A stretch of DNA of 64,000 bases from positions 248,001 to 312,000 of the forward strand of contig CALMSX010000082.1 in assembly GCA_937872515.1 (NCBI GenBank), read 5' to 3'. The DNA is from an uncultured Bacteroidota bacterium. Lineage in GTDB: Bacteria; Bacteroidota; Bacteroidia; Chitinophagales; Saprospiraceae. Positions 25,976 through 34,874 of the stretch are shown piece by piece. The notes under the pieces are model-generated. The model did no database searches and was not told where the DNA came from. It worked only from the letters and a program-made list of their open reading frames with translations. Each line of letters begins with the position of its first letter. Within the stretch, counting starts at the first letter, position 1. Both the position numbers and the translations under genes were made by a program.

Positions 25976-28429
25976 TCAATTGATATTAATGGTTTTTAGT
26001 GATTTTATTTTTTTTGCATCCGGAGTCTGATTCAGCACATTGTATTGGTGTTCAGCCCAGGTGTTTACCATATTTTTATAAAAAGGGCTCAAGGGGTTAC
26101 CGCTTTGTCCGCCGGGATATACTCCCAAGGCCTTTGTTTTGTCTCCTCCTGCCATGTCTATGATCATTCTCCACGAAGGGCCGTAAGCCTTTCCTACTGC
26201 ATTGATGGCATCAGGCGTCCCATCCACTGAAAGACCATTGACCGAGAATGCAGGCAGCCTTGTATAATGGGGTATATTTAACTCCTTGTGCTTACCCCAG
26301 GGTACCCTATTTTTTGCCATCTGTCCTGGTTGGATGATTTTTTCAAAAGCTTCTCTGATCAGATCATTCCGGCTTTCTATGCTATTTTTAGTCTGGACTT
26401 TGTCAAAAACAACGGAAAGGCTGTCTCTGGTCAGTAAATCTACCAGCCTCCAATCCTCGGGATACAAAATATCCATTGTGTCTTTATAATGGAGGATTTC
26501 GTCAAAAGTAAGTTCATAGAGTGCAGAGTACATAGCCTCATAGCTGGTGGCATCTGTACTTCCAGCTTTGTATTGATAGTCCCATTTTGCCCATGATTGA
26601 TACAATGGGTGGCTGGCATAATTGGTAGATAGTACTTTTAATATTTCCGGTAATGCTTTTGAAGCAAAGTAATTGAAACTATTGGCTTGCATTTTTTGCA
26701 TTCCTGCCACATCCCATTTTGTGGTGTCGCTTAAAAGTTGGTTTATAACTACGTTGCGGGCATGTTCAAATTTGCCGGTGTAATAATAAGGATAATCGAG
26801 TCCGGCAGATCTTTGATTGGCCGATGCCACATAACCGGATTTGGGATTTTCTACATAAGGGTTCTGGTCTCTGGATATGTACTCTTTCCAATCACCATCA
26901 ACATTGGCAGCAGGTTCTACAAATCTGCCATCTTCTTTTTGCCTTATAGGAAATAGCCCATTGACGTACAGTGCAATTTCTCCTGTTTTTGAGGCAAAAA
27001 TGAAATTTTGTGCGGGTGTATTAAAGTGTTTAAGTGCTTTCTTGAACTCATCTTTGTTTTTTGATTGCATGATGTCAATGAAGGTCATAAATTCAGCTTC
27101 ATTCTTTTGATCATTAGGCAACCATCTCACTGCAATATCTGATTTGCCATCGGTAGATTCAAAACGCACTACTCCTTTGTCGGTGTATTTTAAAGTGTCA
27201 AGAACATCATCCATGTTTTTAACCTTTATGCGTTTAACAACCATTTTTGCCGTTGCGGACCCATTGCCAGATTTGTACTTGCTTCTTTGTGGGTCCATCC
27301 ATTCTAACTGGAACAAATCTTCAACATCTTGTCCAACATTGGTTTCACCCCAGGCAATATGATCGTTAAATCCAATCATGATGCCGGGAAAGCCGGGAAA
27401 CGATACACCATATGCATTGAATGAGGGGGTTACGAGGTGTTCTTCGATCCAGATGGAAGGCAGACTCAATGAAAGATGGGGGTCATTACAAAGAATTGGA
27501 TTACCGGTCTTGCTTTTGCCGGAAGAAACCGCCCAATTATTAGAGCCAATGCCTTTTATTCTATTTTCATAGTAGTATTGGTAGAAAGGGCCTTTGACAA
27601 TGGAATCTGCTTTTTCTGCTACCTGCGGATTTTTAAACCCATATTTTCTCTCATATGGTATGACAGGGTATCCACCATCCTCATTTTCAGGGTAGAGGAT
27701 GTCAAATAATTTTTTACCCAGGACTGCCAAACTGTTGGTAGATTCGAGGTCGTCAGACCTGCCGCATAAAACATCTGCCATTGAGCTGTACACCAGGGCA
27801 CATTTTTTAGTCGTCCATTTTTCAGGCTTAAAGTCGAGTAACTTGTATTCCACCGGGTAATCCTCTGGCTTGAGCTGATCAATGTAAGCATTCACACCAT
27901 CCACATATTTTTGCAATAACTTCATGGCTTCAGGATGTTTTGACCATGCTTCAATGGCATTGTCTGCAGTTGACTCAATCTGACTTCGATTTCTTTCTTT
28001 ATCAAATTTCAGAGTCAAAGGGCCCATCACCTCTGATAGCCTGCCGGAAGCAGCCCTCGTCATAAAATCCATCTGAAATAGTCGATTTTCCGCTTCGACA
28101 TAACCCTGTAAATAGATGGCGTCTTCCAGAGTGGAAGCAAAAATATGGGGGACCCAGCGGTCATCATAGATAATTTGCGCCTTTCCACTCACGCCGGGAA
28201 GAGATTTTGCATCATCGGTGTAGATTGCAGGTACCATATTGTTCCAAATACCTGTTATAGGATGCAGGAACTGACCCAATGGAGGAAGTGGATTTCCAGG
28301 AATTTTGATGAATCCGTCTAAAAATAGGGTTAACGCTATCGTAGCCAAAAGACTGACAAGGGTTGCTAGGTGTCTCAACTTTTGAATTTTTTTGCTAAAG
28401 ATATAAAAATTGATATTGACAAGTTTCAT
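25976..28429 (-). CDS. penicillin acylase family protein (Ntn-hydrolase, peptidase S45)
   Basis: About 817 residues with an N-terminal hydrophobic segment. The pro-peptide part (KAQIIYDDRWVPHIFA...GYVEAENRLFQMDF) and the autoproteolytic site GSNNWAVS, with Ser296 counted from this start as the new N-terminal nucleophile, are clear, followed by NPILCNDPHL and FPGFPGIMIGFNDHIAWG. The enzyme is cut into two chains and hydrolyses amide bonds of acylated substrates such as acyl-homoserine lactones or N-acyl amino acids; the actual substrate is not predictable. I start at ATG 28427-28429, since the one at 28483 leaves only 21 bases to the divergent gene and adds an odd hydrophilic stretch. Confidence 0.92.
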   Translation of the reverse strand: MKLVNINFYIFSKKIQKLRHLATLVSLLATIALTLFLDGFIKIPGNPLPPLGQFLHPITGIWNNMVPAIYTDDAKSLPGVSGKAQIIYDDRWVPHIFASTLEDAIYLQGYVEAENRLFQMDFMTRAASGRLSEVMGPLTLKFDKERNRSQIESTADNAIEAWSKHPEAMKLLQKYVDGVNAYIDQLKPEDYPVEYKLLDFKPEKWTTKKCALVYSSMADVLCGRSDDLESTNSLAVLGKKLFDILYPENEDGGYPVIPYERKYGFKNPQVAEKADSIVKGPFYQYYYENRIKGIGSNNWAVSSGKSKTGNPILCNDPHLSLSLPSIWIEEHLVTPSFNAYGVSFPGFPGIMIGFNDHIAWGETNVGQDVEDLFQLEWMDPQRSKYKSGNGSATAKMVVKRIKVKNMDDVLDTLKYTDKGVVRFESTDGKSDIAVRWLPNDQKNEAEFMTFIDIMQSKNKDEFKKALKHFNTPAQNFIFASKTGEIALYVNGLFPIRQKEDGRFVEPAANVDGDWKEYISRDQNPYVENPKSGYVASANQRSAGLDYPYYYTGKFEHARNVVINQLLSDTTKWDVAGMQKMQANSFNYFASKALPEILKVLSTNYASHPLYQSWAKWDYQYKAGSTDATSYEAMYSALYELTFDEILHYKDTMDILYPEDWRLVDLLTRDSLSVVFDKVQTKNSIESRNDLIREAFEKIIQPGQMAKNRVPWGKHKELNIPHYTRLPAFSVNGLSVDGTPDAINAVGKAYGPSWRMIIDMAGGDKTKALGVYPGGQSGNPLSPFYKNMVNTWAEHQYNVLNQTPDAKKIKSLKTININ

Positions 28430-28504
28430 CAGGAGGATGAGAATTGACTTTTTATCCACCCAACATTTGTTGCTTTTTGTCATATTTGCAAAATAAATAA
28501 TATT

Positions 28505-29707
28505 ATGCGGCCTATTATCGTATTAGCTTTCACTAGTTTAACCTTCTTTTCCGGGTGTTTTTCAGGCAAAGCTCAAAAAACAATGCCTGTAAAAAATGCC
28601 ACATATATCGAAACCGGGGCAGAAAGACTGGAGGACTATGTTCATCTGCTGAAAGGAAAAAGAGTTGGCTGCGTTGTGCACCATGCAAGTAGAGTGGGGC
28701 AGCGTCACCTGGTTGATACCCTAATGGCATTAGGCATCCAGGTTACAAAAATATTAGCACCGGAACACGGTTTTAGAGGTACAGCCGATGCTGGTGAAAA
28801 GATTGAAAACGAAAAGGATCCTTCCACAGGACTTCCTGTTCTTTCAATTTATGGGAAAAACAAAAAGCCAACTCCTGATCAATTAAAGGATTTAGATCTT
28901 GTATTGTTTGATCTTCAGGATGTTGGAGCCAGGTTTTACACCTACATATCTACGCTGCATTACATCCTTGAAGCCTGCAGCGAAAATAAACTACCCGTGA
29001 TTGTCTTGGACAGGCCTAACCCTCATGCACATTACATCGATGGTCCGGTTCTGGAAAAGGGTTTTGAGTCATTTATTGGTATGCACCAGGTACCTGTGGT
29101 GTATGGTATGACCATAGGCGAATATGGTAAAATGATAGTTGGCGAAGGTTGGACCAAAGCCGGAAAAAATATTGATCTCACCGTAATTCCTTGCGGTCGG
29201 TATAAAAGATCTATGAGGTATGATCTACCCCTGGCCCCCTCACCCAATCTTCCCAATGCAACCGCAGTCCTGCTTTACCCAACTTTGTGTTTTTTTGAGG
29301 GGTCTCAGTGGAGTGTTGGCAGGGGAACAGATAAACAGTTCCAAATCATTGGTCATCCAGGAATGAATACTGATTTTTCTTTTACACCGGTTCCAAATGT
29401 AGGAGCAAAAGATCCCTTTCAAAAAGGTAAAAAATGTTTTGGTTATGATTATTCTGCCAAATCCAGAGAAGAATTATTTCAGATGCAAAAAATCGATGTG
29501 GCGCTCATTGTTGATATTTACCAGAAAACCGTTGAGGCAAAACAGGTTTTTTTCCTGGAAAATTTATTTTTTGATAAGCTGGCTGGAAATGCTTCTTTTC
29601 GCAAAATGTTGATAGAAAACAAAACAGAAAAAGATTTTAGGGCCGCCTGGCAACAGGGACTCAACGATTTTAATAAAATTCGCACAAAATACCTGATTTA
29701 TGAATAA
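28505..29707 (+). CDS. NamZ-like exo-beta-N-acetylmuramidase (DUF1343, GH171), lipoprotein
   Basis: 400 residues; the signal peptide ends in FFSGC (Cys18), so it is a probable lipoprotein. The DUF1343 domain is recognisable from GKRVGCVVHHAS, LAPEHGFRGTADAGEK (catalytic Glu in the EHG motif near 87) and LVLFDLQDVGARFYTY. The family, characterised from Bacillus subtilis and Tannerella forsythia, removes MurNAc from the end of peptidoglycan fragments, feeding cell-wall recycling. The GH20 hexosaminidase at 15 kb could act on the same glycans. It overlaps the next gene by eight bases. Confidence 0.9.
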   Translation: MRPIIVLAFTSLTFFSGCFSGKAQKTMPVKNATYIETGAERLEDYVHLLKGKRVGCVVHHASRVGQRHLVDTLMALGIQVTKILAPEHGFRGTADAGEKIENEKDPSTGLPVLSIYGKNKKPTPDQLKDLDLVLFDLQDVGARFYTYISTLHYILEACSENKLPVIVLDRPNPHAHYIDGPVLEKGFESFIGMHQVPVVYGMTIGEYGKMIVGEGWTKAGKNIDLTVIPCGRYKRSMRYDLPLAPSPNLPNATAVLLYPTLCFFEGSQWSVGRGTDKQFQIIGHPGMNTDFSFTPVPNVGAKDPFQKGKKCFGYDYSAKSREELFQMQKIDVALIVDIYQKTVEAKQVFFLENLFFDKLAGNASFRKMLIENKTEKDFRAAWQQGLNDFNKIRTKYLIYE

Positions 29708-30725
29708 ATTACCTAAGCTGGTTTGGGTTTCCACATTTGTGTTGGTCTCCTTAGTTTCCTGCAAGCGACTTCCGGAAAACAATCATTCACAAAAGGGAGC
29801 TGTGGCTTTGCTTGACAGCTTGAGGGCCTCTGAGGAAATAATCAAAGACGACAATGATCGATTTTTTGGTCATATCAAGGCAATAGATGTTGCCATACAG
29901 CTAAAAACATCAACAAAGTCACTCAAAAACTTACATGTTGAGTTTTATAAGGAGTATCTTAAATCGCAGGTAGGAAACTTTACAAAATCAGAAACTGACC
30001 AACTAACTGCCATTTGGAATAAAGTTCAGAGATATTCCAAGGCCGTTAATCCGGATCTTGATGTCAACGTCAATCTGATTAAAATTAAAACCGGGCACTA
30101 CGGACCCAATGTGTTTTATACCCGGGGTAACAATATTTTTATACCTGATAATATGACAGAAAAGGCCAACAGCGAAATTCTATTTCCTATATTAATGCAT
30201 GAATGGTGGCACATATTGTCAGAATATTATCCAGATTTAAAAGAAGCTCTTTATGCAGTTTTTGGATTTAAAAAACACAATCTCCAATTACTCATCCCTG
30301 ATAAATTAAAAGAAAGCCTGCTCACCAATCCGGATGGCGTTTCCTTGGATTTTGCCCTTCCTGCCGAAAACAACAATTGGCTTATGCCATTGATCTTTAC
30401 CGATCAAACCGGATTTAATCCCGTTAAAAATGACTTTATGGGTCACCTGAAAATGGAAGTTTACCGTATAAACAGTGATGGCAAATTGTTGCTGCCAGAA
30501 CAAAATGCCAACCTTCAAAAGGACATGCAGTATTTTTTTTCAAGTATAGGTGACAATACGCAATACATAATTCACCCTGATGAAATTGTTGCCGATAATG
30601 TAATGTTGGCCATAATAGCCCATACCACCGGAGATTATAGGAGTTTTTCGAAAGGAGGAAAAGAAAAAATTGAGCAGGTCTTGACTATATTAAAAAGGAA
30701 AAACTGGAATTCAACTTTTAATTAA
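29700..30725 (+). CDS. predicted zinc-metalloprotease lipoprotein (HExxH)
   Basis: 341 residues. The lipobox LVSC (Cys21) predicts lipid anchoring. A metalloprotease motif HEWWH (His167, Glu168, His171) sits in LMHEWWHILSE, and HPDEIVADN near 292-300 offers Glu295 as the third metal ligand, as in gluzincins. I do not recognise the family by name. Overlap of eight bases with the NamZ gene suggests translational coupling and a role in the same process, perhaps cleaving peptides released with the glycan or regulating the muramidase. Its stop overlaps the converging SPOR gene by four bases. Confidence 0.72.
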   Translation: MNKLPKLVWVSTFVLVSLVSCKRLPENNHSQKGAVALLDSLRASEEIIKDDNDRFFGHIKAIDVAIQLKTSTKSLKNLHVEFYKEYLKSQVGNFTKSETDQLTAIWNKVQRYSKAVNPDLDVNVNLIKIKTGHYGPNVFYTRGNNIFIPDNMTEKANSEILFPILMHEWWHILSEYYPDLKEALYAVFGFKKHNLQLLIPDKLKESLLTNPDGVSLDFALPAENNNWLMPLIFTDQTGFNPVKNDFMGHLKMEVYRINSDGKLLLPEQNANLQKDMQYFFSSIGDNTQYIIHPDEIVADNVMLAIIAHTTGDYRSFSKGGKEKIEQVLTILKRKNWNSTFN

Positions 30726-31651
30726 TAGGTCAAAACCCAGGCATCTTTGTTGATTTGGGACCGTATTTTGGCCAAATGTTGTGGTAATTCTGATAAGGTG
30801 CAATTTACTTTTACGCCTACACGTGTGGTAGAATCATTGTCACCAAGGAACACCTCGTACCCCCTGTCTTGTAGCCGTTTTTGCATCCGGGCAATATGTT
30901 TTTTCTGCTTGAACGACCCTGTTACTATTATATATTCAATTGTTTTATTATCAGGTGTTTCTGTATCTTTGATTAAAGGACTGATTGAATCAATTTTTTC
31001 CATTGGTGTGGTAGCTTCCACCGTGTCACTTATTGAATCAAAAGTATCCAGCACAACGGATGGCGTATCTGCTTGGGCGGGTAAAGTTTCAACCGGTCCT
31101 TGGTCTCCAGATGGCCATGGGAAAAACATCAAAAAATAGATCAGCCCTGCAATTATCCCAAGGCCCAGCATCCATTTGAAGACTATCGGACCCCAGTTTT
31201 TACTTTTTTTGCGATCTATGACCGTAAGTGGTTCAAAAAAAGTTTCTTCTGGTTGATAAACGCGTTTGACCTCGTTGATATGGGAGATGGGTTGTAAACC
31301 GCCAAACATTTTTTGAAAAAGTCCTGTATTAGGCCGGTATTGAATGGAATTTCCCATTCTTACCAATTGACCAAAGCCCAATAGATCACTTTGGCCATTC
31401 TGAAAAATAGCATCGTTGAAATCCTGCAGCCTTTGAGAATATTCATTCTGGTATTGCTCTGGCAGCTTGGATTCTGCTGGGACTAAAATTTCATCAAAAA
31501 CCACTTCAAATTTAGGAGCCTCCAGGGTATTTCGGTCATCCGTAAAGTGGGCTGGTGTTCGAACTACTTTTAATACGCCTATACCCGGCAAGATCAGCAT
31601 TCGATCCCGGTACAATAAATATTGAAGGTATTGTTCCAGACTTAAGTCCAT
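30722..31651 (-). CDS. HU-CCDC81 and SPOR domain protein
   Basis: 309 residues. The N-terminus (DLSLEQYLQYLLYRDRMLI then LPGIGVLKV) is the HU-CCDC81-like domain seen in many Bacteroidota. A single transmembrane helix lies near 170-190 (GPIVFKWMLGLGIIAGLIYF), then a low-complexity acidic spacer, and a C-terminal SPOR domain (YIIVTGSFKQKKHIARMQK), which binds denuded glycan strands at the division septum. The protein is therefore likely a cytoplasmic DNA- or scaffold-binding domain tied to the septal peptidoglycan. No experimental function is known to me. Confidence 0.85.
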   Translation of the reverse strand: MDLSLEQYLQYLLYRDRMLILPGIGVLKVVRTPAHFTDDRNTLEAPKFEVVFDEILVPAESKLPEQYQNEYSQRLQDFNDAIFQNGQSDLLGFGQLVRMGNSIQYRPNTGLFQKMFGGLQPISHINEVKRVYQPEETFFEPLTVIDRKKSKNWGPIVFKWMLGLGIIAGLIYFLMFFPWPSGDQGPVETLPAQADTPSVVLDTFDSISDTVEATTPMEKIDSISPLIKDTETPDNKTIEYIIVTGSFKQKKHIARMQKRLQDRGYEVFLGDNDSTTRVGVKVNCTLSELPQHLAKIRSQINKDAWVLTY

Positions 31652-31704
31652 AATTTAGATAAGCGGAAATCTGGTTAAAACACAAAGTTTCGCCAAAAAC
31701 CGCT

Positions 31705-31712
31705 CAAATTTA
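31705..31712 (-). promoter_or_regulatory. -7 promoter element of the SPOR gene
   Basis: Perfect TAAATTTG on the minus strand, 53 bases upstream of the ATG at 31651; a TTTG lies about 24 bases upstream. Divergent from the hemL promoter. Confidence 0.4.
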
Positions 31713-31813
31713 TAGAGTGTTGTGAAATAATTGTGCCAAAAACAAGATTTATATCAAAAGGCCTATGATAATAGCCCAAATAACCAACCATATTGTCTGG
31801 TTGTGGTTTAATT

Positions 31814-31847
31814 TTGGTTTAAATACAGCCTTGAATGGCTATTTTTG
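31814..31847 (+). promoter_or_regulatory. candidate promoter of hemL
   Basis: TTG (31814-31816), a 23-base spacer, then perfect TATTTTTG (31840-31847). The TTG at 31845 is inside the -7 box and is not a start codon; the ATG follows 16 bases later. Confidence 0.5.
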
Positions 31848-31862
31848 CACCAAATTCCTATA

Positions 31863-33179
31863 ATGCAGTTCATAGACAAGATCAAAAGACTTAAATCTGA
31901 AAAACTTTTTAAAAGGGCCAAATCCCTATTTCCTGGCGGTGTAAATTCTCCGGTAAGGGCTTTTCGCTCCGTTACAGGCGCACCTTTGTTTATAGCAAGT
32001 GGGGACGGAACAAATATAAAAGATGAAGATGGCAATGATTTCATCGACTTTTGTGCTTCCTGGGGACCTTTGATCCATGGGCACAACGATCCCGATATTC
32101 AAAAAGCGATCATTAAAACCGTGAAAAAAGGTACCAGTTTTGGGACCCCTACCAAAATTGGGGTAGAAATGGGTGAATTGATACTTCAGAACCACAGATA
32201 TCTGGAAAAGCTTCGTTTTGTTTGTTCGGGAACTGAGGCTGTAATGTCAGCAGTCAGGCTGGCCCGTGGCTTTACCGGTAAAACCAAAGTCATCAAATTT
32301 GAAGGGTGTTATCACGGCCATGTAGATGCCTTAATGGTAAAAGCAGGGAGTGGTTTGGTTACTTTTGGCACCAGCACCTCCAGTGGGGTGCCTGATTCTG
32401 TTATTGGAGATACTCTGGTACTGCAACTCAATGATCTCCAAGGCTTTCATGAAGCGCTTCAAAAATGGAGCCATGAAATTGCCTGTGTAATCATAGAACC
32501 CGTTCCTGCCAACAATGGGCTTCTGTTACAAGACCACAACTACCTGTCATGGCTTCGGAAATATTGCGACGAGTTTAATGTTTTACTCATTTTTGATGAA
32601 GTTATTTCAGGGTTCCGTCTTGGTTTTGAAGGAGCTGCTGGTCACTATAACATTAGGCCGGATCTCATCACCTTCGGTAAAATCATCGGAGGAGGCTTGC
32701 CGGTGGGTGCATATGGTGGAAGGGCCGACATCATGTCAATGGTTGCTCCCGACGGCCCGGTTTATCAGGCAGGTACCCTGAGTGGTAATCCTGTTACCCT
32801 TGCCGCTGGTACTGCAGCGTTAAATAAACTGCTGGTGCCAGGATTCTATGAAGGACTATTCTCCAAAACGGCCTATTTGGTAGAAAGACTCAATGGTGTT
32901 TTTACCCAAAACCAAGTCAATATGCATGCCATCCACATTGGCAGTATTTTCTGGATTAAATTTACCCGAAATCGAATTTTTTCACCAGACCAAATTGATG
33001 CCAACACGGCTGATAAATTTAAGATAATCCACCATGAATTGTTGCAACGGGGCATTTACTTTGGCCCGTCGGCTTATGAAGTGGGTTTTGTGTCAGGGGC
33101 CCATACAGGAAAAGAGCTGGATGCACTTGTAATGTCAATGGATGAAATTTGCAGGAAGTACAATACCTCCCTTCAATGA
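31863..33179 (+). CDS. hemL: glutamate-1-semialdehyde 2,1-aminomutase
   Basis: 438 residues. PLP-dependent aminotransferase fold with LFPGGVNSPVRAF at the N-terminus, FCSGTEAVMSAVRLARG-type sequence, GCYHGHVD, LIFDEVISGFR and TFGKIIGGGLPVG, where the Lys binds PLP. It converts glutamate-1-semialdehyde to 5-aminolevulinate in the C5 route of haem synthesis. The start is the ATG at 31863, 16 bases after the -7 box. The stop overlaps the histidine kinase start as ATGA. Confidence 0.96.
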   Translation: MQFIDKIKRLKSEKLFKRAKSLFPGGVNSPVRAFRSVTGAPLFIASGDGTNIKDEDGNDFIDFCASWGPLIHGHNDPDIQKAIIKTVKKGTSFGTPTKIGVEMGELILQNHRYLEKLRFVCSGTEAVMSAVRLARGFTGKTKVIKFEGCYHGHVDALMVKAGSGLVTFGTSTSSGVPDSVIGDTLVLQLNDLQGFHEALQKWSHEIACVIIEPVPANNGLLLQDHNYLSWLRKYCDEFNVLLIFDEVISGFRLGFEGAAGHYNIRPDLITFGKIIGGGLPVGAYGGRADIMSMVAPDGPVYQAGTLSGNPVTLAAGTAALNKLLVPGFYEGLFSKTAYLVERLNGVFTQNQVNMHAIHIGSIFWIKFTRNRIFSPDQIDANTADKFKIIHHELLQRGIYFGPSAYEVGFVSGAHTGKELDALVMSMDEICRKYNTSLQ

Positions 33180-34129
33180 TCAAACGATTGCCCATCCTGG
33201 TAATGGTTTACATGGTGGCCGCATTAAGTTGGTGGAGTGTACTCTTACTTCAGCAAAATGAGCAACTTTTTCATCTGAAGATGGAATTTCTAACTCAAGC
33301 CGACGTAGTGGCAGAGTTGAAATCAAACCATGAGAGGCAAAAAAAAATGATCATGGGCGAAGGTTTTGTTTTTGCCCTTTCAATGGTGTTGGGTACTTAC
33401 TTTATCTACAAATCAAATGTCAGAGAACTCAACCTATCCAGAAGGCAGAGCAACTTTTTGTTGTCTGTTTCTCACGAGCTGAAGTCTCCTCTTACCTCCA
33501 TTAATCTCAGCCTTGAAACCTTAAAAAAAAGAACCCTTCCCCAGGAAAAAATCATAGAACTGGCCGATGTTGCATTAAAAGAAAGCAGAAGGTTGGAAAA
33601 CCTTATCTCAGATATCCTGGTAGCAGCTAAATTAGATCATCCCTACACACCCAAAAAGCAATGGCTTGATCTGGTAGCAATTCTTCATAATTTGATAAAT
33701 GGATATACGGCACAATACCCATCTGTAGTCATTCGACTACATGTTGATAGGGATGAGGTGTTGTTATTTGCATCAAAACAGGATATCCAGTCTATTTTCA
33801 CCAATTTAATTGAGAATGCGATAAAATACAGTCATGAAGCACCCATCAACATTTCAATAATTGATAAAAATGAAAATTGGTCAATTGAAGTGGCTGACCT
33901 CGGTCCAGGCATTCCCAACAGCGAAAAATCCAGGATATTTCAGAAATTTTACCGCCTTGGCAGGGAGGAGACACGTACCTCAAAGGGTACAGGTCTGGGT
34001 TTGTACATTGTGAAAAAAATTGTGGAAAGCCACCAGGGATCAGTGCGCGTGAGTGACAATAGTCCGAAGGGCACCATTTTTACCTTACTTTTACCAAAAG
34101 TTGCAGGCGATGAGGGTGTTATTGGTTGA
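33176..34129 (+). CDS. sensor histidine kinase
   Basis: 317 residues. Two transmembrane helices (about 6-25 and 61-78) frame a short 35-residue periplasmic loop, followed by HisKA with His100 in SVSHELKSP, the N box (LIENAIKYSHE), G1 (DLGPGIPNSE), F and G2 (GTGLGLYIV). The kinase autophosphorylates His100 and should pass phosphate to the next gene product. It overlaps hemL by four bases and the regulator by 20, so all three are one operon. The sensed signal is unknown, but the short loop favours a membrane or intramembrane cue. Confidence 0.93.
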   Translation: MIKRLPILVMVYMVAALSWWSVLLLQQNEQLFHLKMEFLTQADVVAELKSNHERQKKMIMGEGFVFALSMVLGTYFIYKSNVRELNLSRRQSNFLLSVSHELKSPLTSINLSLETLKKRTLPQEKIIELADVALKESRRLENLISDILVAAKLDHPYTPKKQWLDLVAILHNLINGYTAQYPSVVIRLHVDRDEVLLFASKQDIQSIFTNLIENAIKYSHEAPINISIIDKNENWSIEVADLGPGIPNSEKSRIFQKFYRLGREETRTSKGTGLGLYIVKKIVESHQGSVRVSDNSPKGTIFTLLLPKVAGDEGVIG

Positions 34130-34787
34130 GGATGAGTCTGAAATCAGGGCTTTGATGAAATTTAATCTGGAGTTAGAAGGCCATGAGGTTTTTGAAGCTC
34201 CCGATGGACAGAAAGCTTTGGATTGGTTTCAATCCGCGTCATTCGATATCATCGTTCTCGACCTGATGTTGCCCTTTGTTGATGGGCTTGAGATTTGTAG
34301 AAGAGTTCGAGAGGTCGACCAACACACTAAAATTATAATTGTATCCGCCAGGGATGGGGTACAGGACAGGATTTTAGGATTAAAACTAGGGGCGGATGAT
34401 TACCTTTCCAAGCCCTTTCATCTTGAAGAATTTCTCCTCAGGGTTAACAACCTTACTAAAAGAAGACATACTGACCCCAGTGAACTCAAGGCATTTAGTT
34501 TTGGGGACAACACCATTTATTTTGACGAATTTAAGGCCAGGTCGGGGACTCGGGAAATTAACCTTACACCAAAAGAAGTAGCCCTGCTCAAATGCCTGGT
34601 AGAACACAAGAACAAGGTAATTGCCAGAAAACAAATTCTTCAGGATGTGTGGGGATATGACGTATATCCTTCTACGAGGACCATTGACAATTTTATCCTT
34701 TCTTTTAGAAAATATTTCGAACCAAATGCAAAGGAACCTGTTTACTTCCATACCATTAGAGGGGTAGGCTATAAGTTCACTCCATAA
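34110..34787 (+). CDS. OmpR/PhoB family response regulator
   Basis: 225 residues. Receiver domain MRVLLVEDESEIR with acidic Glu7 and Asp8, phosphoacceptor Asp51 (DIIVLDLMLPF) and the conserved Lys in YLSKPFHLEEF; then a winged-helix DNA-binding domain with LTPKEVALLKCLVEHKNKVI and the wing HTIRGVGYKF. Partner of the overlapping kinase. The start is the ATG at 34110; a 19-codon longer version reads through the kinase gene and is unlikely. Confidence 0.95.
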   Translation: MRVLLVEDESEIRALMKFNLELEGHEVFEAPDGQKALDWFQSASFDIIVLDLMLPFVDGLEICRRVREVDQHTKIIIVSARDGVQDRILGLKLGADDYLSKPFHLEEFLLRVNNLTKRRHTDPSELKAFSFGDNTIYFDEFKARSGTREINLTPKEVALLKCLVEHKNKVIARKQILQDVWGYDVYPSTRTIDNFILSFRKYFEPNAKEPVYFHTIRGVGYKFTP

Positions 34788-34813
34788 AATTTAATAAAAC
34801 TTTAAGATATTTG

Positions 34814-34847
34814 TTGTAACAAATGTCTTTCTTTTGGGTTATCTTTG
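34814..34847 (+). promoter_or_regulatory. candidate promoter of the YceI gene
   Basis: TTG (34814-34816), 23-base spacer, then perfect TATCTTTG (34840-34847), 28 bases before the ATG. Confidence 0.55.
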
Positions 34848-34874
34848 TATCATTAAAACACTTAAATCATAACA

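Noticed and set aside
16982..31651. Complete bacillithiol operon
   Set aside because: Only bshC is here and bshB1 lies further on; no glycosyltransferase resembling BshA was seen.
31845..31862. TTG extension of hemL
   Set aside because: Inside TATTTTTG; homologous proteins start at the later ATG.
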